From the NCBI GenBank assembly GCA_011503125.2, contig WWBZ02000016.1:3906001-3970000 (forward strand): 64,000 bases of DNA, written 5' to 3'. This document shows, in pieces, positions 48,145-60,254 of this stretch (its first letter is position 1; each line of letters opens with the position of its first letter). Below the pieces are notes generated by a model, which was not told the DNA's origin, did no database searches, and saw nothing but the letters and a program-made list of their open reading frames with translations. A program made the position numbers and the translations under genes. The DNA comes from Botryosphaeria dothidea. Its lineage: Eukaryota > Ascomycota > Dothideomycetes > Botryosphaeriales > Botryosphaeriaceae.

Positions 48145-49055
48145 ATGGGTGTCCAGAAACGGACCCGCAAGTTCGCGCAGGTCAAGCGCATCATTGGCCA
48201 GCGTGACGCCCGCTTGAAAAAGAACCAGATCGCAGCCGATGCTGAGCAGGCGAAGGGGAAAGCCAAGACTGGAGACGTCGTGCGCGAGGTGCCTCAAGTC
48301 GCCAGTAACCTATTCTTCGCATACAACGAAGCACTTGTACCCCCTTGTGCGTATCTTTAACCTTCCCATTGTGACGGAATGCGAAAAGAGCCCTAAGCTG
48401 ACTTGTCGCCCGAAGACTCGGTTCTCGTTGACACCGTGCGTAGACGCTCTTGCGAGTCTTCAATGTGCCGGACTCAGTCTACTAACAGCCACCGCAGAAT
48501 TTCTTGTCACACACCGTGCAACGCAAACTCGAGCTCCTGCCTGCTATGATGGACTGCCTCTTTGCCAAGGCAACCCCGATAATTACTTCCTGCGTGGTAA
48601 GTTTTGGAGGACCTCAGAATTGAGGAAGGCAGGAAGGCATATTGATAATACTCTGGGTAGATGGCCGAACTGGAAAAGCTAGGTCCCAAGTACCGTATTG
48701 CGCTGAGGATAGCCCGAGATGAGCGCTGGGAGCGGATACAGTGTGACCACAAGGGCGTATACGCAGATGATTGTGAGTGCCATTTGCAAGCTGCGGCTCC
48801 AAAAGATAGGGAATGGAACCAAGCTAACTTCCCGACAGGCATTGTCGATCGGGTTCAGAAACACAAGGTCTACATCGTGGCCACAAACGGTAACTAGGCT
48901 CCCAAAAAGAGACCTCCATTTCATCGCTCTAACAAACATCAAATTCAGACAAGGATCTCCAAAGGCGCATCCGCAGAATACCTGGCGTACCCATCATGGC
49001 TGTGGCCCGTGGAAAATACGTTATTGAGAGGTTGCCGGATGCCCCAGAGAAATAA
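48145..49055 (+). CDS. FCF1: FCF1, PIN-domain protein for early 18S rRNA processing
   Basis: Six exons: 48145-48346, 48416-48435, 48498-48596, 48661-48772, 48839-48889 and 48949-49055. They give 196 residues, close to the usual 190. The start MGVQKRTRKFAQVKRIIGQR and the sequence DVVREVPQVASNLFF match the Fcf1 N-terminus. The PIN domain holds acidic residues in VLVDTNFLSH, MAELEKLGPKYRIALRIARD, CDHKGVYADDC and IVATN followed by DKDLQRRIRRIPG. It ends VARGKYVIERLPD. Fcf1 (Utp24 in yeast) is the nuclease of the nucleolar small-subunit processome that cuts pre-rRNA at sites A1 and A2. The second exon has only 20 bases, and every junction keeps phase. Confidence 0.96.
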
Positions 49056-49740
49056 GCGCTCTTCATTGCGGGCCTCTCGAACACAAGCGTCACCTGGTCA
49101 CAAAGTCTTTAAACGGGATAGGTTTATATAACTCATGAAACCGGGCACGGACAACAAATACTTTCACAGCCCGGTAGCTGGGCGTTTCGGTTTGGATCGG
49201 AGGAAAGCATCGCGCTCGGATATCGGATACACCATCACGCATGTACGGCGTTTGAGTTGCTGCACGGGAATGGGTAATGAGGCGAACATGTCGGCGCACC
49301 GACGATACCTGTTCCCCGGTTTCGGATACCCACCACCATTTCAGTAGTGGAAACGCGGAAAAGAGCAGTTTTCAAGGTGTTCATTTGTTGTTGCCCGCGG
49401 GATGCCCGCGGCGCGCGGCTTTGAGCGAATGATGGTAAAACGCCGCTATATCGTCTCTTTCGTCGATCACAGGGAATGTGGTGTTCATCACTACGCCTTG
49501 CTGATCGTGCAATGCGACCTCCTAAGCCCCTCAAAGTATAAAGAAGAACCGAAAGTTGTGGGAATAACGGGCGAGAAACCCACTCGTCCGCCTTGAGCCC
49601 CCTGAAGAGAAAAAATTGGTTGGGGAGAAGAAAGAGCGCAAAAGGAAAAGAGCGGCGAAGGTGAAGAAAGGAGAAATAGAAGCTGAAATCGAGCGAAGGA
49701 AGAAGAACTTAATGTACCCCTTGTGATACCATCGCTATAG
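49056..49740. other. Intergenic region between convergent FCF1 and a small unknown gene
   Basis: Contains both 3' ends. A purine-rich stretch on the plus strand covers about 49600-49700. No gene was seen. Confidence 0.55.
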
Positions 49741-50729
49741 TCATTCGCAAAGCTTTAGCCACGAGCTCCTTTCCTGCTCGTCCCAGCCTTCTGTGCCTTG
49801 CTCGCCATCATCTAGTTCCAGGTGAAGCGACTGTAGTCTGTACTGTGCGACGTTGGCTTGCAGCGTCTCGATCCGCCGTTCATGGATCTCGAACGGCTCG
49901 GCCAAGGACGTGCTTTGCTGCTGAACGAGGGTGCCGATGAGCCTGAATAATGCCGCCGAAATTAGTTCAACCGGACCAAAACCCTGTTACTTCGAGGCGG
50001 TGCCGGATCGCAAAAGCAAGCAGGAAAAACATAGCTAGTAGAGAAGAGATGATGAGGACGAGAAGATGGTAGGAAAGTTTAGGAAGAAAGTAAGTCCGGG
50101 AAGTGTTGGAGAGGTGGTGCCTTGTGCTCGTGAGATGGGGTGTATGCATGATGCATGAAGTGCAGATTGCTTTAATATGGAGGTTGCCGGAGCAATTGCG
50201 CAATGGAGCCACGCCCACAAGATCTAGGTGCGGAAAGGCAGCGGGCATTAAATGAATCGTCCGTGGACGATCAAAATAGAAGCTCGGCTGTGTGATGGTA
50301 CGCGAGAGACGACGAAATGTGAAACCCGGATCCGAGATGATCTCTCGCCAGATGGAGAGCCTAAAGTTAAATATGGAAAAGGAAAGGAAAAAAGTGGAAG
50401 TACAACGTGTAATTTAGATGAAGAGAACAGGTGTGCAAACCAAGAAATAAATAGGAAATAGAGAAAATGAGACGGAAATATAGATAGAATAGGGATCCAA
50501 TGTAGAAAAGCGTAGAGAGAAAGTAAACAGCATGTACTCACTTTTCTGAATCAGCAATCATGTTCTTCAAAATTCCCCGAAGAGTGTCAACGTCGCCGCC
50601 CTCATCTCTAAGCCTCGCATATCGCCGACCTTGCGTCTTGATTGCCTCTTGTGCAGCATTTGCCTTGGGAGAAGAGGAAGACATGAACTGCTTCGGTTGA
50701 AGGGCGTGGCTTTCGACAAGGGCAACCAT
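49741..50729 (-). CDS. Small helical protein of unknown function
   Basis: Two exons are proposed (50542-50729 and 49741-49942), giving 129 residues. The first carries KANAAQEAIKTQGRRYARLR and ends exactly at a strong GTGAGT donor that overlaps a stop in the unspliced frame. The second begins after TTATTCAG and reads LIGTLVQQQSTSLAEPFEIH, then HERRIETLQANVAQYRLQSL, ending in an acidic tail. Both parts look helical and could form a coiled coil. The joining intron is 599 bases, long for this genome. An alternative acceptor after TTTAACTTTAG near 50372 would give another ending with a membrane segment (near 49980-50040), so the model is uncertain. No family was recognised. Confidence 0.42.
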
Positions 50730-51819
50730 TTGAACAAATTTTTATACCGAAACGAGCGGTATGCAGAAGAAGAAAAATGTACGGATGGTGGTTTGGAGGG
50801 TTGCCTCGAGACGCAGCTTGGCCTGAGTGCTTCGCCCTTCTTATATGGAGAAACCTAGTAGGTAGCACACGACACACAGTGTTCCTGCACAACTTATTCC
50901 ATACAAACATGTCGGAGGCCAGGATGCTTTGCTTAGCTAGCACTCCGAGCTGGTCCATAGATCGTTCAAACCACAGCCACAGCCCAACGGCGAACGCGTA
51001 AACCTTCTGCAACCACTACGGAAACTGCCTTCATGGGGAAGTGTAGCCGGCGTTATTGGTGGAAAATGGGCTGAAAAAGCATAACACCTGTTTCTAAATG
51101 GTGGACCATCCGGCGCGGCGCGGTCGTCTGGTAGGTCTCGTCCTACAACCTCGCGTGGATCACGGCCGTAGTGTTTGCATTGACCACACGCCGCCGCACG
51201 TCCGCACCGAACGCTACTGCGCCTCGAGAAGCGAATATGATCGACGAGCTCGGGGAAGGCAGAGGCGAGGAACTCGGACGTAGAAGAGGATTCCGGGAGA
51301 GATGATTCTCGGGCGGAAGTTTTGAGAAAGAGGGGAAAGCTGCTCACATTGCTCCTCCTTGAAACTACCAAAGTAAGATACAGGAAAACCGAACGTCGTG
51401 CCGACCGGAAAGACCCATGTGTGCCCAAAGGAACCCAAAAGCTAGCGAATGAGAAGGAAAGAGGGTTTTTTGATTGAAGGGATGCGGATGGGTGGGTGCA
51501 GGTGCAGCCGATATCTTGAACGCCAGGAGGAATGCAACAGAGATGTCTCCAACCTCCACGAATGCGTACACCCTACGAGGCTGTGGTTTCTGATCTGCCG
51601 CTCCGTACGCCTCTTGCACACGAGACAGACCGGTCTAGTTTGTCGCTAGTCTGCCGGATTGGCGTGAGAGCTTTGCGGGCCGTTTCAAGAACGCAAGACG
51701 AGCTCCGCCGCGAGGCATACTTGCACCCGCGGTGCGTCGGCAGCGACATCGCGAGTTGATGTACGTCGCTTCGAGTAGGTGGGGGAGGTGGGGTGTAGAA
51801 GGGCGAGCCGCAATGGGTT
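50730..51819. other. Intergenic region between the small unknown gene and eIF3j
   Basis: Should hold the promoter of the small gene and the eIF3j 3' untranslated region. Short Arg/Ser-rich frames on both strands were not accepted as genes. Confidence 0.55.
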
Positions 51820-52861
51820 TCACATGAAATCGTCGCTGAGGCACTGTCAGTTTGAGCCAAGCTTCGAGATGGCCGCGAATACTTACTCGCCAAAGTCGTC
51901 GTCGTAGGTTGCGGTATCAGCCTTGTACGAGACGTCGCGGGAAGCGTTCAAACTAGTCTTTGTCTTCGCCGCCTTGGTCTTCTTCCCGCCCTTCTCCGCC
52001 GCCTTCTCCTCCTTCAGCTTCTCGTTCGACAGCGTCGTCAAGCCGCTGGATATCTTCTTGATCTGGTCGCTAGGCAACTCCTTGGAAATCTGCTTGCAGA
52101 ACTCTTGCAGGAAGAGCGCGTACTGGGGTTTCTTCGCATTGGCCGAAAGCAACGGCGCCAGCGTATCACGGAGCTTGTGGAAGTCGTCCTTGGTCGTCGG
52201 GTTGAAGATCTTGAGCGTCGAAAGGTCGATGGTGTTATTCGAATCGCTCGGGTCAGCCAGAACGACAGGCTTCGTGGCGGAACGCTTGCTGCCACTGCCA
52301 ATGGCGAGCTCGCCAAAGAGGTCCTCGGCGGCAGCCAGATCAGAGTCCATCTCTGACTTTCGCAGGCGTGCTCGGCGGGTAGCGTCATCCTCTTCTTCTT
52401 CGCTGTCCTCATCGGCGGCCAACTTCTTACGCAGCTGATTCTCCTTGATGCGCTCCTCCATCCGCTGGCTCTTGCTCTTGTGATTAGCCTTAGCCTCAGC
52501 TTCAGCCTTTGCCTTAGCCTCGGCGGCCTTCTTTGCCTTCTCACGCTCGGCCTCAGAGTCTTCAGCAGCATCCCACGAGTCGAGGACCTGTATGATGTCA
52601 GGGAGTGTTGTGCGGAGGGCGCAATAGAAGGCGTGGACGCGGGCCTACATCGTCATCGTCCTCTTCGTCGTCAAACTTGCCGCGGCGCACGACCGGTGCT
52701 GGAGGGGAGTTGCTCTCCTCCTCGCTCTCGTCGTCTGCGAGTGAGCACCAGCCGTCAGCCTTGTCCACTGTTCAACGCCTGCCCCGCGAGGCGGGTGCTC
52801 GGGGGAGGGCGGGAAAATTTGTGGCCGTGATTCATGACGTACCCCACTTGGATGGTGGCAT
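51820..52861 (-). CDS. HCR1: HCR1/eIF3j, translation initiation factor 3 subunit J
   Basis: Four exons (52843-52861, 52649-52734, 51887-52587, 51820-51835) encode 273 residues. The N-terminus is MPPSKWD followed by an acidic stretch, then VLDSWDAAEDSEAEREKAKK, and a long Lys/Ala/Glu helix. The central part includes LRKSEMDSDLAAAEDLFGE and the C-terminal domain FHKLRDTLAPLL ... YALFLQEFCKQISKEL. The main frame appears to stop after DDDFGE, but that TAA lies inside a GTAAGT donor. Splicing to a 16-base last exon gives the family's usual ending, YDDDFGDDDFM. eIF3j binds the 40S subunit loosely, promotes its recycling and mRNA positioning, and takes part in 20S pre-rRNA processing. Confidence 0.95.
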
Positions 52862-53580
52862 GGTGTTGGGCAGCGCAGAAGCGTGCAGATCGTGTCAGAG
52901 GGTGTAGGCGAGTGTGGCGGGAATAGGCCGTCGTACGCAGTGTGCCTTGGGCGCGTGCGGTCGGAGCGAGGGAGAGTTGGATGCGGAAATTGAAGGTGGG
53001 CTGCTTGAGGGTGACTTTGTTCGGCGGCTCTGGCTTTGGCGGCGGTGCCTTCCTCCCCTCGCTAATTTTCCGGCTCGGGCTGCACTGCGCGGCCGCTGGG
53101 CTGCATCTTACTCACATGCCCCAGCACTCCGCCTGCAATATACGTGCGGTCTTGACGCCAGCGACCCGCCATCTCAATGTTTCGCCAAATAATATCGCCG
53201 TTTGGTGCATTCCCGTGTGACCAGCCACTGATGCAGCGTGCTGTCTGCGTCCACTGAAACGCTCCACGTCGCTCTTTCGTTCCGCAAGAGCCGATCTCAG
53301 CGCATGGCGCCGAGTTTCGGTCTCTGCTGGCGCTTTGCCTAAAAACAGATGGCCTATAGGGCCCGTTGTCGGGCAGGAAGCAAGCAACAAAGTCAAAATG
53401 GAAAATGTGACCTTTTCTTTTTTCATTCTCCACTCAACGGCTCCGAAAATTGGCAATCACGAGGTGCGCAGGCTTGACTCAGATCAAAAGTACCAATGTG
53501 TCGGCAGGCAGCGCATTCTGTGCACTCCTGACGCGCGAAAGGACGGAAATATCGAGCCTTGAAATATAGCAAACTATGCA

Positions 53581-53660
53581 TGGGGAGACAAAGCAGTCAT
53601 CGGTACGCAAATGTTAAAACTATCGAACAACTGTGACCGGACGGATGCTTCAAGCCCCCG
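53581..53660. repeat. Hairpin repeat family, copy
   Basis: Left arm TGGGGAGACAAAGCAGTCAT and right arm GACCGGACGGATGCTTCAAG with CCCCCG following. The arms are imperfect reverse complements around a 30-base loop. Confidence 0.78.
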
Positions 53661-53822
53661 TAAATATTGATGAGATGGGCATGCTATCATAAGAGACCGA
53701 ATGAAGGAATACATGCCTCTAATCCGTCCACGTTTGCAGATAAGTTCTCTACAAAGGAGTGCTGTAGCTGACGGTTAGCATCAAATGGGATACTCACATG
53801 AGCGAGCCAGATAAGATTACGA

Positions 53823-53905
53823 TGGGGAGTGGAAGCATTTGTCCGGATAGTTTTGTCACTGGAGATGCAATTCACTTGCGTTCGGACGAATGCTTCCACT
53901 TCCCA
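53823..53905. repeat. Hairpin repeat family, copy
   Basis: Left arm TGGGGAGTGGAAGCATTTGT with CCGGA following, and right arm TCGGACGAATGCTTCCACTT with CCCA following. Pairing covers nearly the full arm. The loop includes CACTTGCG, as in the copy at 45107. Confidence 0.88.
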
Positions 53906-54887
53906 CGAAGATATATGTTCAAAATCGTCGGCTGCAATGTCCCTCTGTATACGCTGTAGCCAAGATGAAGAGCCAAATTAAAAGACAAGACTTTTAGACT
54001 TAGGCACGTATTGAGCTCTGAGTACAGTCAAAAATAATCCATTTATATTAATTCAGAGTTGTTTTCTAAGGGCAAGATCGCAGATCATCTGAAAACCTTT
54101 ACCCCAGGCCTTAGGAGGCAATCTAAGCAAGCCAGCGGTATGAACCGGTCTTCAAACAGTCTTTCTCTGGTAATCATAACAGTGCGAATGACGCAATTAA
54201 ACTGTTGCAACTACTTTTATCAACGAGGCTACTATAAACTCGATGCTTTCAGGGCTCTAAAGGTACAATTATGGTCAGTTTTTAAGGGATGTCAACACGT
54301 CTGATGGGTGAGAAGCAGAAGAAGACCAGCCAGAAATGCTATAACATTATCTTACACGAAGGCTTCAACAACACACCGATGTGTAAGGTATTGAATTCGT
54401 GAGTGGTTCTGTGATGTCGAGCAATGAACAGAAGGATACAAGCCGTTTGTGCGTGGAGAAGAGCCGGCGCGGCGTTGAAGTCCAGCACAGCACAGTGCAG
54501 GGAAGGTAGGCGTGACAGTATTTACAGGGACTGGTGCAGCTCATAATCTGGAGTCTGGAGTGCAAGTGCAGCCCTGCGCAACACAGAGCCTGCCTGCACG
54601 GTGCCATGACGACCGCCTAGTCCTAAAGAGGGTTAGTCGATTTGCGGCCGAGCAGACAGCTCGCGCGGCCAGCTTGATCACAACTCCTGACCAGATTGAC
54701 CTTTGTGACTATCACCACCTCACTCCCCGCCCCGCCCTTTCTTTCTAGACTGCCTTCCTGCAAGCTCGGCGCTCCGGCTTGTTAGATTTCCTCTTCCTTT
54801 CCGATTCCCCTCTCCTTAATAACGAGCGGCGTTGGTTCTGGTTGATGAGCTGGCGTAACGAAATCGCGAACCCGTAAACTCGCAGCC

Positions 54888-57800
54888 ATGGCACCGCTTC
54901 CCATTAAGTTCTCCGAGCTGCTCCAGGTATGCATTGCCCGCGCACTGCGTCTAAGCCATTGCTAACCGTCGCTTTGTCCAGCTGTCGCAAGTCGACATCC
55001 TCGTACGTCACCCATCCGCGCAAACATTCCTCTGGCTGGAGCCGCGCTGACCACACAGCAGCCCACCTCGATAGGGTTCAACTCATGCGTAAGTCGCGCC
55101 CCATCGAGCGCAATGGCTTCCGACTCGTTGGAATTGACCCACTCGCCAGACCCTTGAATCCGACTCCTACATCTGCGTCAGGCAACAAGCCGACCAGACC
55201 GCGTCCCCCGAAGTCATCATAATCGACCTCAAGAATGGCAACAACATCATTCGGCGGCCCATCAAGGCCGACAGTGCCATCATGCACTACAACAAACAGA
55301 TCATTGCGTTGAAGGCCCAGCAGCGGACACTGCAGATCTTCGACCTGGCGCAGAAGGCGAAGCTGAAGTCGGCCACCATGAACGAGGACGTCGTCTTCTG
55401 GAAATGGTACAGCGAGTCGAGTCTGGGCCTCGTCACCGAAAACTCCGTTTATCATTGGAACGTCCTCGACCCGAACCAGGCGACGCCAGTCAAGATCTTC
55501 GACCGGAACCCCAATCTCTCGGTGGGCAATATACCAAGATTTTGCATATGCGAAGGCTTTGATTGACGTTGAACAGGGCTGTCAAATCATCAACTACCGC
55601 GTCAATCATGACGAAAAGTGGTCTGTAATCGTTGGGATCTCTCAACAGCAGGGTCGTGTTGTCGGAGCCATGCAGCTCTACTCGAGGGATCGCGGCATCA
55701 GCCAGAACATTGAGGGTCATGCCGCCGCCTTCGGCACGCTCCGCATTGAGGGCGCACCTGCCGACACAAAAGTCTTCACTTTTGCCGTTAGGACTGCAAC
55801 TGGCGCAAAGCTGCATGTTGTGGAGATCGACCATCAGGCTGGCAACCCTCAGTTCGCGAAGAAGGCCGTTGATGTCTACTTCCCGCCTGAGGCAACAAAC
55901 GACTTTCCGGTTGCGATGCAGGTCTCGCAGAAGTACAACATCATTTACCTTGTCACGAAGTACGGCTTCATCCACCTGTACGACTTGGAAACGGGCACCT
56001 GCATTTTCATGAACCGCATTTCCAGCGACACCATCTTCGTTACTGCCCCAGATTCCGACTCGGCAGGAATTATCGGCATCAACCGCAAGGGCCAGGTCCT
56101 GTCCGTTACTCTCGACGAGAACACCGTGATACCCTATTTATTGCAGAACCCGGCCAACGGAGAGTTGGCGTACAGACTCGCCTCGCGCGCTGGTCTTCCT
56201 GGTGCAGACAACTTGTACCAGCAGCAGTTCGAGAACCTTTTGGCCTCCGGCCAATATGCTGAAGCGGCAAAGACGGCTGCCAACTCTCCTCGCGGCTTCC
56301 TTCGCACTGCTCAGACAATCGAGCGGTTCAAGCAGGCACCTCCTCAGCAAGGCCAATTGTCCGTTATTCTTCAGTACTTCGGTATGCTTCTGGACAAGGG
56401 TAAACTCAACCAGTTCGAAACTTTGGAGCTGGTGCGGCCAGTACTGCAACAAGGACGCAAGCATCTTCTGGAGAAGTGGCTGGGGGAAGGCAAGCTGGAG
56501 TGCTCGGAACAACTTGGCGACATCGTCAGATTGCACGATCTCAATCTGGCTTTGACCATTTACCAGCAGGCTGGTTCATCTCAGAAGGTTGTAGCTGCGC
56601 TGGCGGAGCTTGGCCGTTTTGATGAGATCCTGCCCTACGCGAAGCAGAGCGGCTACACTCCCGACTTTACGGTCCTGCTCCAGCACATTGTTCGCGTCAA
56701 CCCTGAGAAGGGTGCTGAATTCGCAACAGCCCTGGCTAAGGAGGAGAGTGGTCCCTTGATTGATATCGATCGCGTTGTCGATATCTTCCAGTCGCAAGGC
56801 ATGATCCAGCAGTGCACTGCCTTCTTGCTTGATGTGCTTGCGCCAAACCTTCCGGAGCAGGGCCACCTTCAGACTAAACTTCTGGAGATGAACTTGCTGA
56901 ATGCTCCCCAGGTTGCCGATGCAATTCTTGGAAACGAGATGTTCTCCCACTACGACAAGGCACGCATTGCTCAGCTGTGCGAGAACGCTGGGCTGCTGAC
57001 TAGGGCTCTGGAGCACAATGATGATCCTACGGCCATCAAGCGTATCATCATCCACACCGACAAGCTTCCCGAGGAGTGGTTGATCAACTACTTCGGCCAC
57101 CTGACCGTCGAGTTGTCCCTTGACTGTTTGGACGAAATGCTTAAGGTGAACATCCGCCAGAACTTGCAGGCGGTCATTCGCATTGCCCAGAAGTACTCTG
57201 ACCTTCTTGGACCGACCCGCATCATTGACCTTTTGGAGAAGTACCGCACCGCAGAAGGTCTTTTCTATTACCTTGGTGGCATCGTGAACCTCAGCGAGGA
57301 TAAGGACGTCGTCTTCAAGTACATTGAAGCTGCGACTGCCATGGGCCAGCTCAACGAAGTCGAGCGTATCTGCCGTGAGAACAATTTCTTCGACCCGGAG
57401 AAGGTCAAGAACTTCCTCAAGGAGGCCAGGCTGACCGAACAGCTCCCGCTCATCATTGTCTGCGACCGTTTCAACTTCATCCACGATTTGGTCCTGTACT
57501 TGTACAAGCAACAGCAGTTCAAGTCTATTGAAGTTTACGTCCAGCGCGTAAACCCGTCGAGGACACCGGCCGTCATTGGTGGCCTTCTCGACGTGGACTG
57601 CGACGAGAATATCATCAAGGGTCTGCTGCAGTCGGTCAACCCTGCTTCGATCCCCATTGACGAGCTCGTTTCTGAAGTCGAGACTCGCAACCGTCTCAAG
57701 CTTCTCCTACCCTTCCTTGAGGCCACTCTTGCTAGTGGAAACCAGCAGCAGGCTGTTTACAATGCTCTGGCCAAGATCTATATCGACAGCAACAACAACC

Positions 57801-60254
57801 CGGAGAAGTTCCTTCGCGAGAACGACCAGTACGACACACTTACTGTCGGTAAATACTGCGAGGCGCGTGACCCCAACCTGGCCTTCATTGCCTACCAGAA
57901 GGGCCAGAACGACCTCGAGCTCATCAACATCACCAATGAGAACTCGATGTTCAAGGCTCAAGCTAGGTACTTGCTGGAGCGTTCGGACCCTGAAATTTGG
58001 GACTATGTCCTGAGCTCCAACAACCTGTTCCGGAGGTCAGTCGTTGATCAGGTTATTGCCACTGCTGTTCCTGAATCTCAGGAGCCTGACAAAGTCTCTG
58101 TGGCTGTCAAGGCTTTTATCGGCAATGATCTTCCTGGTGAGCTTATTGAGCTCTTGGAAAAGATCATCCTGGAGCCGTCTGCGTTTAGCGATAACCCGAC
58201 TCTGCAGAACTTGCTCATGCTTACAGCTGCGAAGTCTGACAAGGGCCGCTTGATGGGCTACATTCAACAGCTCGAGAATTACACTGCCGACGACATCGCC
58301 GCACAGTGTATCGAGCTGGGTATGTACGATGAGGCTTTCGAGATCCACAAGAAGCACAACAACCATACCGAGGCTGTCAGCGTCTTGGTCGACCACATTG
58401 TCAGCATTGACCGCGCTCAGGAGTATGCTGACCGTGTCGACTTGCCCGAGGTTTGGAGCAAGGTCGCCAAGGCTCAGCTGGATGGTCTCCGTGTCACCGA
58501 CTCCATCGAGTCGTACATCCGTGCTCAGGACCCGTCGAACTACAATGAAGTCATTGAGATCGCTACGCACGCTGGCAAGGATGAGGACCTTATCAAATTC
58601 CTCAAGATGGCCCGCAAGACGCTGCGTGAGCCTCCGATCGACACTGGCCTGGCTTTCTGCTACGCTCGCACCAACCAGCTTGCCGAGCTCGAGGATTTCC
58701 TGCGCGCCACCAACGTCGCGGACGTTGAGGCATCCGGAGACAAGGCTTATGAAGAGGGCTACCACGAGGCTGCGAAGATCTTCTTCACTAGCATCTCCAA
58801 CTGGGCTAAGCTTGCTACTACTCTCGTTCACCTCGAGGACTACCAGGCTGCCGTTGAGTGCGCCCGTAAGGCCAACAGCACTAAGGTGTGGAAGCAGGTC
58901 AACGAGGCCTGCGTTGGCAAGAAGGAGTTCCGCCTTGCTCAAATTTGCGGTCTGAACCTGATTGTCCACGCCGAAGAGCTCTCGGACCTGGTCAAGCAGT
59001 ACGAGAGGAACGGTTACTTCGACGAGCTTATTGCCTTGCTCGAGGCTGGTCTTGGTCTGGAGCGTGCCCACATGGGAATGTTTACCGAGCTCGGTATTGC
59101 TCTGTCCAAGTATCACCCTGAACGCGTCATGGAACACCTTCGCCTCTTCTGGTCTCGTATTAACATTCCGAAAATGATTCGGGCATGTGAGGAAGCACAC
59201 CTTTGGCCTGAGCTTGTGTTCTTGTACGTCCATTATGATGAGCCCGACAACGCTGCCCTGGCTATGATGGAGCGTGCCGCGGATGCTTGGGAGCACCACT
59301 CGTTCAAGGACACTATCGTCAAGGTTGCCAACCTGGAGATCTACTACCGCGCATTGAATTTCTACTTGCAAGAGCAGCCTTCTCTGCTCACGGATCTCCT
59401 TCAGGCCCTCACTCCCAGGATTGACGTGAACCGTGTCGTTCGCATGTTCGAGAAGTCCGACAACATCCCTCTCATCAAGCCGTTCTTGCTCAATGTCCAG
59501 ACCCAAAACAAGAGGGCCGTCAACAACGCCATCAATGATCTTCTCATCGAGGAGGAGGACTACAAAACGCTCCGCGACTCGGTCGAGAACTACGACAACT
59601 ACGATGCGGTCGAACTGGCACAGCGTCTCGAGAAGCATGACCTCGTCTTCTTCAGGCAGATCGCTGCCAACATTTACCGCAAGAACAAGCGCTGGGACAA
59701 GTCTATCGCTTTGTCCAAGCAGGACAAGCTGTTCAAGGACGCTATCGAGACGGCAGCCATGTCTGGCAAGCCGGAGGTGGTGGAAGAGCTCCTTCGTTAC
59801 GTGAGTATTATGACTCATTCCGTTCTCTGCACATCAGCTGATACTGGTACAGTTCGTCGACATTGGCAGCCGCGAGTGCTATGTGGGTATGCTCTACGCT
59901 TGCTACGACCTAATCCGCCCGGATGTCATTCTGGAGGTTTCCTGGCGCAACGGTCTTAACGATTTCACCATGGTATGTTATGGATTTTACGCATTTGTCT
60001 GGGTCGATACTAATCCTCCGCAGCCGTACATGATCAACTTCCTAGCGCAGCAGGCAGCGACTATCGAGCAGCTCAAGAAGGACAACGAAGAGCGCAAGGC
60101 GAAGGAACAGTCTCAGCAGAAGAACGAAGAGAGCACTCCGATCCTCGGCGCCTCTCGTCTGATGCTCACGCAGGGTCCCAGTGCGCCTTCGCCAGCCCCT
60201 TACGGGCAGGCCAACGGTATCGCGCCTCAAGCCACAGGCTACCGTGCATTCTAG
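54888..60254 (+). CDS. CHC1: Clathrin heavy chain
   Basis: Seven exons: 54888-54926, 54982-55002, 55059-55088, 55150-55521, 55577-59800, 59853-59972 and 60024-60254. They give 1678 residues, the normal length. The N-terminal propeller starts MAPLPIKFSELLQ and has the clathrin-type repeat phrases ADSAIMHYNKQIIALKAQQR and EDVVFWKWYS. The leg consists of alpha-zigzag repeats (for example PQVADAILGNEMFSHYDKA and KYSDLLGPTRIIDLLEKYRT). The trimerisation part near the end has FVDIGSRECYVGMLYACYDL and then a Gln/Glu/Lys helix and a Pro/Gly-rich tail. Clathrin triskelia coat vesicles at the plasma membrane and trans-Golgi. The first three exons are 39, 21 and 30 bases, all phase 0. A long minus-strand frame over 58037-59818 is a shadow of codon bias. 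Confidence 0.98.

Larger units (their letters stand above)
52862..54887. other. Divergent region between eIF3j and clathrin heavy chain, with two hairpin repeats
   Basis: The left end is the eIF3j promoter; the right end (from about 54500) is the clathrin promoter, with pyrimidine-rich sequence near 54780-54830. Two hairpin repeats lie at 53581-53660 and 53823-53905, only about 160 bases apart. The stretch 53940-54300 is AT-richer. No gene was seen. Confidence 0.6.

Noticed and set aside
50937..51428. Minus-strand open frame of 163 codons
   Set aside because: Arg/Ser/Pro-rich with no domain, lying in the flank between two better-supported genes.
58037..59818. Minus-strand open frame of 593 codons
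   Set aside because: It lies exactly opposite the clathrin heavy chain and mirrors its codon bias; no domain of its own.
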